DNA of 49,702 nt from Lachnospiraceae bacterium (GCA_024692715.1 JAILMH010000045.1:1-49702); one strand, 5' to 3'; counted from the first letter of the stretch, positions 8,744 through 17,479 are shown. Numbers and translations are program-made. Notes: generated from the letters alone by a model not told the origin.

Positions 8744-10378
8744 TCAATTCTCCAATATCAAGTCAATTACTCTCTGCTGTCCCTTTGCAAGACTGTGCTT
8801 AAGCTCAGCCGCCCTCATCTCACGACGAACATTAGGCGTTTCGGCCAGCCATTTCATAGTCTTTCCGATCGATTCTTCATCGATATTCTCGCCAAGTCCC
8901 AGATTTATAAATCCATTATGGATACCTGCAAATACATGCTCTGTCTCTCTCTCGTTCTGTGCGAGTACGACCGCCGGAACTCCCATACTTGCGAGCTCGT
9001 AAATAGTACGTCCCTGAGATGTCACAGCGAGATCAGCCTTTTTCATAAAGGTTGAAACCCTCTTAACATCATTATGTATAAAGATATTTTTTTCAGGAAT
9101 ATCGTGCAGATCATCCTTCTTCAGATATCCAAAACCTGTTATGAAATGGAACTCACACTCAGGCATGGCTCCGTGAAGCTCTGAGCATACTCTTACAAGC
9201 TTTCCTGTAAGATCAACCGGATCAGAACCGCCAAACATGATCACTACATTTCTGCACTCCTCGCTGAATTCCTTAGGCTTCTGCTCCAGAAATTCATCGC
9301 GGATAAAGTAGTAATCAGAACCCTCTCTGACGTTTCCTGTCTTACCCGGATGATTCTCATAAAGTGCATTGATGACCACATCTGCAAGGGCTGCACCCTT
9401 CCCGATATCTTCAAAATTAACTATGCGCTTAGTGTACTTTCTCTCCAGAGAAATAAATTCCTCTGTCGTATTGAGCACATCATTTACAATGATATCCGGG
9501 CAGTACTCCCTCAAGACCTCTTCGTACTCCGCATCATCAGAGACCACCTTCATTGGGAAAAATGACTCTCTGAGGCGCTCAATTCCCATCTCGCTCTTAG
9601 TATCTGTGACAAAAAGAAGTTCGTGTCCGACAAGCTTATATGCTATAGAAAGGCATCTGTAAATATGCCCCATTCCGAGCTTTCTCTCACCTACACATCT
9701 GAAAAGGATCTTCTTTCTTCCAAGGATCGCCTCTGCATTGATCCAGTCCTCGTCAGTATCGATATCCACTGCCTCCTGTGGTGATGTCTCAAACACAGAA
9801 ACGTTTTCTCCGATACGTGTATCCTTTGTAACAACACTTCTCTTCGCTATCACAAAACCGCCAGTCTCAAGGTAGTTGGCCGGAAGTTCCTGGGAATTAA
9901 GTCTCTTTTCGTAGTTTTTAACTATCTTTCCGTCCTTTTTTGTCCATGAAAGATGAGGCTTATTAACAACACTTATAACTGTATCATAGCCGCCATCCAC
10001 AAAATATTTTATGGCATTTTTAAGGGTTTCCGGCTTAAGCGTAGGTGATGTGGCCTGCATCGTGATAACAACGTCATAAGTTTTATCCTTACGCTTTTCC
10101 ATCTTGCATAAAGCATCATAAATAACCGGATCGAGCGTTATATTGTCTGCCGAAAGCTCTTCTCCGCGCTCAACGATATCCACACCGCGGTCTCCTGCAA
10201 TGAGCGCAAGCTCTTCATCATCTGTCGAAACTGCGATATCAACATCATAGTCTGATTTAAGCTCAGCCGCATTCTCTATGGAGTAGAGTATCAAAGGCTT
10301 TCCGCACATGATACGCACATTTTTCCTGGGGATTCTCTTTGAACCGCCCCGGGCCGGTATAACAGCCAGAATATTCAT
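8744..10378 (-). CDS. Fused CMP-nonulosonate cytidylyltransferase and PseG-like UDP-sugar hydrolase
   Basis: Two enzymes are joined in 544 residues. Residues 1-220 match NeuA/PseF/LegF cytidylyltransferases, with the nucleotide loop ARGGSKRIPRKN at 9-20 and the metal-site element DIDTDEDW near 206-212. Residues 224-544 match PseG/FlmD-type hydrolases of the GT-B (MurG-like) fold: GMGHIYR at 235-241 with His238 in the place of the family's catalytic base, and a C-terminal SQGRTIYELASMGVP donor-site element. PseG releases UDP from a 2,4-diacetamido sugar before NeuB-type condensation, and PseF activates the product with CTP, so one polypeptide covers steps either side of the NeuB at 11819-12889. 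The earlier pathway enzymes are not in this window. Confidence 0.9.
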   Translation of the reverse strand: MNILAVIPARGGSKRIPRKNVRIMCGKPLILYSIENAAELKSDYDVDIAVSTDDEELALIAGDRGVDIVERGEELSADNITLDPVIYDALCKMEKRKDKTYDVVITMQATSPTLKPETLKNAIKYFVDGGYDTVISVVNKPHLSWTKKDGKIVKNYEKRLNSQELPANYLETGGFVIAKRSVVTKDTRIGENVSVFETSPQEAVDIDTDEDWINAEAILGRKKILFRCVGERKLGMGHIYRCLSIAYKLVGHELLFVTDTKSEMGIERLRESFFPMKVVSDDAEYEEVLREYCPDIIVNDVLNTTEEFISLERKYTKRIVNFEDIGKGAALADVVINALYENHPGKTGNVREGSDYYFIRDEFLEQKPKEFSEECRNVVIMFGGSDPVDLTGKLVRVCSELHGAMPECEFHFITGFGYLKKDDLHDIPEKNIFIHNDVKRVSTFMKKADLAVTSQGRTIYELASMGVPAVVLAQNERETEHVFAGIHNGFINLGLGENIDEESIGKTMKWLAETPNVRREMRAAELKHSLAKGQQRVIDLILEN

Positions 10379-10388
10379 TTTATTTATA

Positions 10389-11819
10389 TCAACCTCGTCT
10401 ATTTTTCAGCATTTTGACTGCATTGATTATATCACGCTTTCTGGCATATGCCAAAGCGCCAAACCACAGTATCGAAATGCAGTATCTGATGATCCATTTT
10501 TCATAGACCATGATATACGCAATACCTATCACACAGGTGATCGCCAGCATTACAAAATAAAGTGCATCGTCATAGATCGCATGCTTAAGTATAAAGCGTG
10601 TACATATAAAGTGCAGTACCATAAGGATAAAATAGCCTGCAAGGGTTGTATATGCAGCTGCGATGAATCCGTACTTTGGGATAAAGTATGCATTCAGCCC
10701 AAAATTTATAACAGCGGCTATCACTGAGTTAACAGCGATCAGCGATGTCTTTTTGTAAAAGAGCTCGACATTTACATAGTTAGTGTAAAAATACTGGCAA
10801 AGTGTTCCAAGTGCCACCGGAGGAACAACGTACATAGAAGTCCAGTATCCAGGCGCATAGAGGATCTTTACCGCTTCCGGTGCGCAGGCGATGAACCCAA
10901 GCGTAACTACACACCCAAGAAGCATCATAAGTCGGTTCTTTTCCCTTACAGCCTTATAATCCTTTGTGTAGAGTCTTTCATTAAACCACGGAAGCCATGC
11001 CTGACCTATCGCATTTGTCAAAAACATCAAGAGCGAACCTATAGTATAACCTGATGTGTAAAGTCCTACATCCGAGTAATCGCATATCTCAGCGATCATC
11101 GTTGTATCGATACGGGCCAAAAGCAGCATGGCAAGGCCGTGCGGTATCATCGGAAGCCCGATCCTCAACGCATAAGACCAGTATTTTTTATTGATAAAGG
11201 TCTTTCCCTTACGCAAAAGATTAATGTAGCACCAAAGTGCAACCGCTGCGCTTGGAATAACAGTTCCGAGGATCTTAGCAAAGCCTCTCTCTGCCGGCAT
11301 GGCAAGCATTAAGGCTATTGAAAGCACCACAGTAGCTACTGTTATGATCACAGATATCGCAATATTTTCACGATATTTATACTCAAATCTGTATTTATAC
11401 TGCATGTAATCTATCGAAGGATATAGCGCGAGATACGCAAAAAGTATCAGCACTACTCGCCTCTCAAACTGCAGCATCCCGCTCTCCGGGCACACAAAAA
11501 ACATCACCGCCATAACGATGATGCCAAAAAGACTCGAAAGAGTCTGGATCGATGACATGAATTCATCAAATTCATCGGCAAAGTCAAGCTTTGCCCGGCC
11601 TACAGAGTATATAAGACACAGTCCCATGACTGCGCTCAGAATACTTACATAGTTATTGAAATTGTTTGCATAACCCGTCTCAGCAGTTGTAAGAAGACGG
11701 GTATATATAGGAGCTGTAATAATTCCGACCGCTCTTATTAGTACATTTGATATAACATACCAGAAGCCGGACTTTACAGCCTTTTTCCCATTATTATCCT
11801 TTACGTTTTCAGCGCCCAT
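10389..11819 (-). CDS. Wzx-type oligosaccharide flippase
   Basis: The 476-residue protein has about 14 membrane helices. Its N-terminus has the family pattern: a Gly-Phe-Trp-Tyr stretch, then a Thr-Ala-Pro-Ile-Tyr-Thr-Arg loop. This is the MATE/PST oligosaccharide flippase type. It is placed between the nonulosonate synthase and the CMP-nonulosonate synthetase, so it may translocate the unit that carries that sugar. The start ATG shares one base with the stop of the upstream gene (TAATG). Two flippases in one operon is unusual for a single repeat unit. Confidence 0.9.
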   Translation of the reverse strand: MGAENVKDNNGKKAVKSGFWYVISNVLIRAVGIITAPIYTRLLTTAETGYANNFNNYVSILSAVMGLCLIYSVGRAKLDFADEFDEFMSSIQTLSSLFGIIVMAVMFFVCPESGMLQFERRVVLILFAYLALYPSIDYMQYKYRFEYKYRENIAISVIITVATVVLSIALMLAMPAERGFAKILGTVIPSAAVALWCYINLLRKGKTFINKKYWSYALRIGLPMIPHGLAMLLLARIDTTMIAEICDYSDVGLYTSGYTIGSLLMFLTNAIGQAWLPWFNERLYTKDYKAVREKNRLMMLLGCVVTLGFIACAPEAVKILYAPGYWTSMYVVPPVALGTLCQYFYTNYVNVELFYKKTSLIAVNSVIAAVINFGLNAYFIPKYGFIAAAYTTLAGYFILMVLHFICTRFILKHAIYDDALYFVMLAITCVIGIAYIMVYEKWIIRYCISILWFGALAYARKRDIINAVKMLKNRRG

Positions 11820-12889
11820 TACTTAAGCATATCCTGTGTAAGAATTGTATCATCGGCAATATCTACTGCTGCTGTCTTGCCGATGACCGTGTCGATCTTT
11901 GAAGGTGATATACCTGTTCCCGGTCTCTTGTAGGTAAGCATGCTCTTTTCAATGACAGTACCGGCCTTGATATCGCCCAGTGAAACTATTGAACGTCTCG
12001 CATTGCTCCTTGCCTTACCTTCTGTATCAAGGCAGACAAGATCACCCTTTCCGCGAAGCATATCCATTCTCTTGATTCCTGCAAGGATATCTCTCGCATC
12101 GGCAGGGTCCATTGCATGATAATGGTCATTTCCCTTTAAGGTCTTATTGAGCGTGAAGTGCTTCTCAACAAGCTGTGCACCAAGATTATACGCTGTCTTG
12201 ATAACATCACACTCCGGTGTAGGCTTAGTATGATCAGAATATCCTATATAAACATCCGGAAATTCTTTTTTCAGCGATGCGATCTTTAAGAGGTTGGCAT
12301 CCTCAAGCGGTGTCGGATACTCAAGCACACAGTGAAGAAGTGTGATCTTCTTATCATTCACCTTACGTATCGTCTCCACTGCAGCTCTTATCTCATCTGC
12401 GTTAGAAGCGCCTACAGAAAGAAGTATAGGCTTATTTTTCTTTGCCTGATATTCAATGAATGGAAGATTAGAAAGATCTGATGAAGAGATCTTATACACA
12501 TTCATCATAGGATCAAGATAATCTGCTGATTCAAAGTCAAAGGCTGTTGAAAGGAATTCGATTCCGAGAGTCTCTGAATACTCTGCAAGTTCTTTATATT
12601 CCTTTTCACCAAAGGCATCGAATTTCTGGAAAAGCTCATACTGAGAGCGTGTCGGTTCCTCAGTTATATCCCAGTAATACGGCGATGCCTTAGCTGCAAG
12701 AGTTCCTGCCTTATAGGTCTGGAACTTTGCCGCATGGATTCCTGCTTCAGCAGCTTCTTTGACCATGAGCTTTGCCGCATCCATATTTGAAATTCCACGC
12801 TCTGCCGCAATGTCATAGTAGTTTACACCGATCTCTGCGATCAGTACGAATTTACCCTCTGCAAGTCTTTTTTCTATTACATTTATCAT
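11819..12889 (-). CDS. neuB: NeuB-family nonulosonate (sialic-acid-like) synthase
   Basis: The 356-residue protein has the NeuB TIM barrel: AEIGVNY near the N-terminus, KFQTYKA, GYSDHT and EKHFTLNK with a following Asp-His-Tyr-His. A C-terminal SAF (antifreeze-like) domain, ARRSIVSLGDIKAGTVI onward, follows. The family condenses phosphoenolpyruvate with a hexosamine derivative to make N-acetylneuraminic, legionaminic or pseudaminic acid. I cannot assign one, but the PseG-like domain encoded two genes downstream argues for a 2,4-diacetamido precursor. ATG at 12889 overlaps the upstream stop as ATGA; an earlier in-frame start at 12910 lies inside the neighbouring gene and is less likely. Confidence 0.92.
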   Translation of the reverse strand: MINVIEKRLAEGKFVLIAEIGVNYYDIAAERGISNMDAAKLMVKEAAEAGIHAAKFQTYKAGTLAAKASPYYWDITEEPTRSQYELFQKFDAFGEKEYKELAEYSETLGIEFLSTAFDFESADYLDPMMNVYKISSSDLSNLPFIEYQAKKNKPILLSVGASNADEIRAAVETIRKVNDKKITLLHCVLEYPTPLEDANLLKIASLKKEFPDVYIGYSDHTKPTPECDVIKTAYNLGAQLVEKHFTLNKTLKGNDHYHAMDPADARDILAGIKRMDMLRGKGDLVCLDTEGKARSNARRSIVSLGDIKAGTVIEKSMLTYKRPGTGISPSKIDTVIGKTAAVDIADDTILTQDMLK

Positions 12890-14493
12890 CTTACGCCACC
12901 ATCCAGCCAACGCTGGTAGCCTTTCTCATAAAATTTAAGAAGCTCTTCAAGCATTCCATCAAACTCAGCATCTTCCTTGGCCCGCCCTGCAAATATCTCT
13001 TCCGCGCCATTCATAAGCTCATTTATCTTGACCTCAGAGCCCGCTTCTTTAACAGCTTCAAGATAGGCTGCACATGAATGAGTATTTTCAATAGGCTTTC
13101 CAAACTCTCTTATGACCTCCGGAAGATCTTCATAAGAGCGTATCCTTGTTACTCCATCCATAAGAGAAAATGGAACATCTCCAAATACTATTGAACGTTT
13201 TCCTAAAAGTGCTGCTTCATACGCACCTGTTCCTGTGATAGTCGCAACACCTTTACAATTAGTGATCCAAGGCTTCGGATCTTTATAATAATTCACCTGA
13301 ACAACACGCACATTTGCGATCTCTGCGGCTTTTTTATAAAACTCAGGGTCACGTTCTCCAAGCATCGACTGATGCTCTTTCACATAGAGTTTCCAGCCGA
13401 CAGGAAGTGCCTTTGACACCTGCTCTATGAGATTAAGCTCATCCACATAGAAAGGTCCCTTTACGAAAACAGTTGACTCCGGTATCAGATGAAGCGGCAT
13501 ATAAACATAGTCTTCACCCTCTACAGGCGGCTCAAATACATTATTCGGCACAAGGAATTTACGCTTACGCATGTAAACATTCCAGTAATACTTAAGATAT
13601 GGCCATGTCTTTGCATAGAGCATATGGCTCTTCTTTTTAAGCTTAAGATTACCCGCTGTAAAATCCTGATTCCAGAAATAGTTCCACTTGCCATGCATAA
13701 GCCTAAAGATCCAGCTCCATGAATCTCTTTCATACTGCAGAGTCGCCGTACCCTTATACATAGGATTCATGATGCTTGATTTCTCTCTGAAGTCCTTAAT
13801 ATAGTCGATCGAAGCCTGCATAGACTCATCGCTCTCATTAAGCTTTTCTTCGTATATTTTCTTAAAATATGGATCGATACCATATGCATTCTGAAAACTT
13901 GGAAACTTATAATATCCGAATTTTCCATACTCAACCGTGATATAAGGAATATTTCTCTTATAAGCCACTTCTACGAGGATAGTTCTCTGAAGCTCAGCAT
14001 TATCAAGATCAAGGATCACATCCGGCTTAAAATCATCTAAGATATGGAAGATATTTTTATAATTAAGCTCAAGCCAGTACTGATTCTCCTCATCACTTGT
14101 AACTGACCAGTACTCACGATAATGATAATGCTTTGTATTTTCCTGAGAGCTCATGAGCTGAAGCCCAAGAGTCTTGTAATGACTGTAATCTCTCTCTATT
14201 TCTTTAAGAAATTCTATATCAGCCGGTGCCTTGGAACGCTTGAAGCCTTCCACGAATTCGTCGCAGATATCACCGACATCATAGAGCTTCACATCAGGAA
14301 GCTTCTCTCTGAATTCATAGATAGTATGCTCATTGTAATAGCATTTTTTGAACTTACTCTCTGAAGACATGATAAAAAAGGCTGCGACTTCATTATCTTT
14401 TTTAAGTTCTCTCGCAAGGAACCATAATGGTTTGGAATATGTCTCACGACACACAAACAATATTTTCTTATTCTTAAAAAGTTCTGATCTCAT
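12886..14493 (-). CDS. Capsule-synthesis protein resembling KpsC/KpsS-type transferases
   Basis: This 535-residue soluble protein resembles the capsule_synth family that includes the KpsC/KpsS beta-Kdo transferases. The C-terminal GT-B-like half has VKEHQ at 371-375, in the place of the family's Lys-Pro-His-Pro, and TGTGAYEAALLGK at 420-432, in the place of the Ser-x-x-Gly-x-Glu-Ala-x-x-x-Gly-Lys donor loop. The N-terminal half looks Rossmann-like. Kdo is a ulosonic acid, and this gene overlaps neuB by four bases, so a role as a nonulosonic acid transferase is an attractive inference. The family match is from motifs only and the overall similarity is modest. Confidence 0.62.
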   Translation of the reverse strand: MRSELFKNKKILFVCRETYSKPLWFLARELKKDNEVAAFFIMSSESKFKKCYYNEHTIYEFREKLPDVKLYDVGDICDEFVEGFKRSKAPADIEFLKEIERDYSHYKTLGLQLMSSQENTKHYHYREYWSVTSDEENQYWLELNYKNIFHILDDFKPDVILDLDNAELQRTILVEVAYKRNIPYITVEYGKFGYYKFPSFQNAYGIDPYFKKIYEEKLNESDESMQASIDYIKDFREKSSIMNPMYKGTATLQYERDSWSWIFRLMHGKWNYFWNQDFTAGNLKLKKKSHMLYAKTWPYLKYYWNVYMRKRKFLVPNNVFEPPVEGEDYVYMPLHLIPESTVFVKGPFYVDELNLIEQVSKALPVGWKLYVKEHQSMLGERDPEFYKKAAEIANVRVVQVNYYKDPKPWITNCKGVATITGTGAYEAALLGKRSIVFGDVPFSLMDGVTRIRSYEDLPEVIREFGKPIENTHSCAAYLEAVKEAGSEVKINELMNGAEEIFAGRAKEDAEFDGMLEELLKFYEKGYQRWLDGGVR

Positions 14494-14498
14494 CTCAA

Positions 14499-15458
14499 TT
14501 ACTGCTTTCTCGTAATCAATTTAAGTGCAGCAGGATATGCCTGCACGATTCGTATTTTAATCTTTGTATTGCGATTTGCAATATCCCCTTCAAGGACACT
14601 TCTCGCATGCTTTCTTACATATTTAATATGTTTCTCAGCATTCTTTTTACTGTAAGTATCATTCAAAAGCTGTACCTGAATACAGGTTATATGATCATAT
14701 GTAAGAAATACTTCACAGTAAGGCTTCAGCTCCGGATAACGTTCTGAAACTATCTCACAAAATGCTTCATCCGCTTTGGTATTCTCCTCCGCACTTACTG
14801 CTGTATGGGAAATACTGTCATTTCTTCTTCTGAAATGATACAGAGGAGTAGTCGTATAGACAACACTGTCCACATTTGTAAGGATCCTGCCTATCACATA
14901 GCGGTCCTCAAGCTGTCCCTTTGTCGGAAAAGGATTTCCTTCAAAAAGAGAAGCCTTAAAAAGCTTATCCCAACAATGGAAGAAAAAGCCCGAGCCATCA
15001 AGGATCATTTTACAGGCATCACGGCCTGTGAGATTTCTCATTGAACGCTGCTCATCCGGAACGCTTCTGTCCGGATATTCCGCAATCTTTCCACAGACTG
15101 CGATATCTGCTCCGCTGTAATTTATAGCATCATAGAGCTTCTCAAACATATCCGGCTCCGCCCAGTCATCACCGTCTACCCAGCCGATATATTCTCCTTC
15201 AGCCGCTGCAAGTCCAAGGTTTCTCGCATCTCCTGTGCCCGCTGCCAGAATCTGCACGACCTTTATCCTCTCGTCATTTTCAGCATATCGCTCTGCTATT
15301 GCAAGGCATCCGTCATCCTTTCCGTCTGCGTCTGTCCCTACTACGAGAACTATCTCAAGATTCTCATAAGTCTGTGCACAAAGGCTCTGAATGCATTTCT
15401 CCACATAAGGAGCTACCTGATATATGATTGAAATCACCGAAATTTTAGGCAAACTCAT
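14499..15458 (-). CDS. GT2 family glycosyltransferase, first gene of the polysaccharide operon
   Basis: The 319-residue protein starts with the GT2 strand ISVISIIYQVAPYVEKCI and has the metal/nucleotide site WVDGDDW near residue 95, with an ARNLGLAAAEGEYIGW acceptor-side element just before it. This subtype (EpsJ/CpsI-like) has a C-terminal helical tail with a YHFRRR patch near residue 205. ATG at 15458 is preceded by a GGAGAGG ribosome binding site. It is the first gene after the promoter at 15494-15522, and the next gene starts five bases after its stop. Confidence 0.88.
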   Translation of the reverse strand: MSLPKISVISIIYQVAPYVEKCIQSLCAQTYENLEIVLVVGTDADGKDDGCLAIAERYAENDERIKVVQILAAGTGDARNLGLAAAEGEYIGWVDGDDWAEPDMFEKLYDAINYSGADIAVCGKIAEYPDRSVPDEQRSMRNLTGRDACKMILDGSGFFFHCWDKLFKASLFEGNPFPTKGQLEDRYVIGRILTNVDSVVYTTTPLYHFRRRNDSISHTAVSAEENTKADEAFCEIVSERYPELKPYCEVFLTYDHITCIQVQLLNDTYSKKNAEKHIKYVRKHARSVLEGDIANRNTKIKIRIVQAYPAALKLITRKQ

Positions 15459-15493
15459 ATTTTAATTTTCCTCTCCGCAATAACTCACGGTAT

Positions 15494-15522
15494 ATTCTAT
15501 CAGCATTGAGTGCTACTGGCAA
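15494..15522 (-). promoter_or_regulatory. Sigma-A promoter of the polysaccharide operon
   Basis: Read leftward there is TTGCCA (15522-15517), a 17-base spacer, and TAGAAT (15499-15494), close to TTGACA-17-TATAAT. Transcription should start near 15487, about 30 bases before the first start codon. It is the only convincing promoter I see for the tightly packed genes down to base 1. The rest of the 225-base gap to 15683 is AT-rich and shows only a weak -10-like TATGAT (15614-15619) toward the rightward gene. Confidence 0.78.
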
Positions 15523-15683
15523 ATAAAGAAAATGAGAAAATTGATCGGATAATATGCATTTCATCCCATTTAAGCATACCATTCGTCAGGATACTCCCTA
15601 TTTTTTCTGCATTTATGATAGGATAGCCACGAAGTCAAATGCTTCTTCCTTGACTTACAAATAAAAACGAGGACGGAGGATAA

Positions 15684-16667
15684 ATGTCTAAATACTCTAT
15701 AGTAGCTTCAAATGCCAGAATGTCAGCTCTTACAGAAAACAATTTAGGTAAAGAGCTTTTACAGATTTCCGGCACCATAAACACTATAAGCAAAGCGCTC
15801 GCCATACATGACTGCTCGCAAGCTATGCTTCAGGCAGCTTTATCAGGCGTTATAAAAGAACTCGAAAGCAACAGTGACACCATGAAACAGCTTGGCAAAG
15901 CTCTTACTGATATTGCAAATATCTACGAACGTACCGACAAACATATCAGTAATTCTATGACAACTGCTAACAGCGGTGGTATACTTGACTGGTTGAGTAA
16001 AAGCCACAAATCTGAATATACAAAATATTCAGGCTCTTTCCTTGGTGGATTTGGCGGATACGATCTCCTTGGATATAGCGCAGAATTCAAGCCTTGGTCA
16101 AAAGCTTCATTCGATGGTTATCTTGCAAAAGCTTCTCTAGGACGCGAAGGCAAGTACGCAGGAGGAAATTTGGAAGCAACTCTTGGTAAAGTTTCTGCAA
16201 GCGGAGAACTCAACGCTTCAATATTTGAAGACGGAAAATTACGTCCGGGTCTTCTTGCCGAAGCAAAAGTTGGCGGAAGTGTCCTGAGCGGAGAAGCAAG
16301 TGGACGTCTTGGTACCGAAGAATACAATGCACATGCTAAAGCTGACGGAGATCTACTCACCGCAGAAGCATCTGTATCAGCCGGTGCAGGTGTTATCGAG
16401 AAAGAAAAGGACGGAAAGAAAACCACCGAAATAGGTGTAAAGGCTGAAGCAGGTGCAGAAGCTTATGTTGCTAAAGGTGAGGTTTCCGGTGGATTTACCA
16501 TTGGCGGACTCAAAATTGATGCCACAGTCGAAGGCGATGCATTCGGTGCCGGCGCAAAAGCAGGCGGTTCTGTTACAACCGACGGTCTTAATCTTGACTT
16601 AGGTCTCGGTCTTGTAGTCGGTGGCGAAGTCGATATTTCCGTTGACTGGTCTGATCTTTTTGATTAA
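15684..16667 (+). CDS. Predicted type VII secretion substrate with WXG-like N-terminus and Gly/Ala-rich repeat region
   Basis: In this 327-residue protein, residues 1-90 form two predicted amphipathic helices like a WXG100/LXG hairpin. No W-x-G is present, but Tyr81-x-x-x-Asp85 stands at the end of the second helix, where type VII substrates carry YxxxD/E. From about 115 to the end it is built of Gly, Ala, Glu, Ser and Val alternation (for example SASGELNASIFEDGK and GEASGRLG). That region is like the beta-rich linker seen in many Firmicutes polymorphic toxins. Here it ends with VDISVDWSDLFD and no toxin domain follows. A GGACGGAGGATAA ribosome binding site precedes the ATG. The DUF4176 gene 24 bases downstream supports the type VII reading. 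The function is unknown: effector, carrier or pore-like protein. Confidence 0.72.
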   Translation: MSKYSIVASNARMSALTENNLGKELLQISGTINTISKALAIHDCSQAMLQAALSGVIKELESNSDTMKQLGKALTDIANIYERTDKHISNSMTTANSGGILDWLSKSHKSEYTKYSGSFLGGFGGYDLLGYSAEFKPWSKASFDGYLAKASLGREGKYAGGNLEATLGKVSASGELNASIFEDGKLRPGLLAEAKVGGSVLSGEASGRLGTEEYNAHAKADGDLLTAEASVSAGAGVIEKEKDGKKTTEIGVKAEAGAEAYVAKGEVSGGFTIGGLKIDATVEGDAFGAGAKAGGSVTTDGLNLDLGLGLVVGGEVDISVDWSDLFD

Positions 16668-16691
16668 TAATTTATTGTAAAGGAGTTTTAT

Positions 16692-16997
16692 ATGTATAAG
16701 GATTTATTACCAATCGGTTCAATAGTTAGATTAAAAGAAGGCACAAAGAAACTCATGATCACAGGACGCATCATTTGCAGAGCCGGCTCTGACGAAATCT
16801 TTGACTATGTAGGATGTACATACCCTGAGGGCTTGACTGATGCCAAAAACATGCTTTTCTTTAATAGAGATGCTATCGAGGAAAAGTTCTTCATCGGTTT
16901 TCAGGACAAGGAAGAGATTGATTTCAGAGAACAGATTCTCGCTAACTTAGGTGAGCTTGAAGTTGTAGACGGTAAAATAGTTCAGAAGGAAAATTAA
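16692..16997 (+). CDS. DUF4176 protein, type VII secretion accessory
   Basis: This is a 101-residue acidic cytosolic protein. The stretch LPIGSIVRLKEGTKKLMITG, then a DYVGCTYPEG element, LFFNRDAIEE and FIGFQDKEE match the DUF4176 family, found in Firmicutes type VII secretion and LXG-toxin loci. A targeting or chaperone-like role has been suggested from such neighbourhoods. The ribosome binding site is AAAGGAG seven bases or so upstream of the ATG. It lies between the putative substrate gene and the DUF3592-like gene (two-base gap), so the three are probably one operon. Confidence 0.85.
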   Translation: MYKDLLPIGSIVRLKEGTKKLMITGRIICRAGSDEIFDYVGCTYPEGLTDAKNMLFFNRDAIEEKFFIGFQDKEEIDFREQILANLGELEVVDGKIVQKEN

Positions 16998-16999
16998 TT

Positions 17000-17440
17000 A
17001 TGTACTCAGATTCACCAGAATTTATATTGATATTCATGCCACTCATATATCTGCTGCTCGGGATAATTCTTACAATAGTCTCCAATGTTTCCAAAAATAA
17101 TATTTTGAAAAAAATGGAGATATATACATCTACCACCAACGGAACTCTGACCAAGTGGAATCATCATGTTTCCACCCACAGTTCCGGTGCCACAGGCTGG
17201 TATCCTGTTTTTGAATATGACGTAAACGGTCAGCACTATGTGCGAGAAGAAAATATCAGCCGCACCAAACGCGGAGAGTCTCCGGTTGCTGTGGTAATAC
17301 ACTACAATCCTTCTAAGCCGCATGAATTCTATTCAAATTCTGAATTATACTTCAAGCGCTCAAAGATATTCATGATCGCAGGTATAGGTTTCATAGCATT
17401 TTCTATTTTGACTTTTGTTATAATAGCAAAGTTCATATAA
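17000..17440 (+). CDS. DUF3592-like membrane protein
   Basis: The 146-residue protein has a membrane helix at each end (about 7-28 and 120-143). The middle region reads GWYPVFEYDVNGQHYVREE, and then a VIHYNPSKPHEFY element. This is the DUF3592 pattern: a small two-helix protein with a beta-rich loop between, usually predicted to lie outside the membrane. It follows the DUF4176 gene with a two-base gap and ends just before a strong terminator, so it closes the three-gene operon. In this setting it could be an immunity or membrane adaptor protein; that is inference. Confidence 0.75.
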   Translation: MYSDSPEFILIFMPLIYLLLGIILTIVSNVSKNNILKKMEIYTSTTNGTLTKWNHHVSTHSSGATGWYPVFEYDVNGQHYVREENISRTKRGESPVAVVIHYNPSKPHEFYSNSELYFKRSKIFMIAGIGFIAFSILTFVIIAKFI

Positions 17441-17445
17441 TTTAA

Positions 17446-17474
17446 AAGAGGCTGCCAATATAACGCAGCCTCTT
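17446..17474. terminator. Bidirectional hairpin terminator
   Basis: AAGAGGCTGC (17446-17455) pairs perfectly with GCAGCCTCTT (17465-17474) around a nine-base loop. It is followed rightward by a T-rich run, and leftward the A-run before the stem also gives some U. It sits between two converging genes, the DUF3592-like gene and the lipoprotein gene, so it probably serves both. Confidence 0.88.
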
Positions 17475-17479
17475 CTGTT

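Noticed and set aside
1-15522. Polysaccharide operon as a recent mobile insertion
   Set aside because: No transposase, integrase, tRNA or flanking direct repeats are seen in the window, and the left end is outside it.
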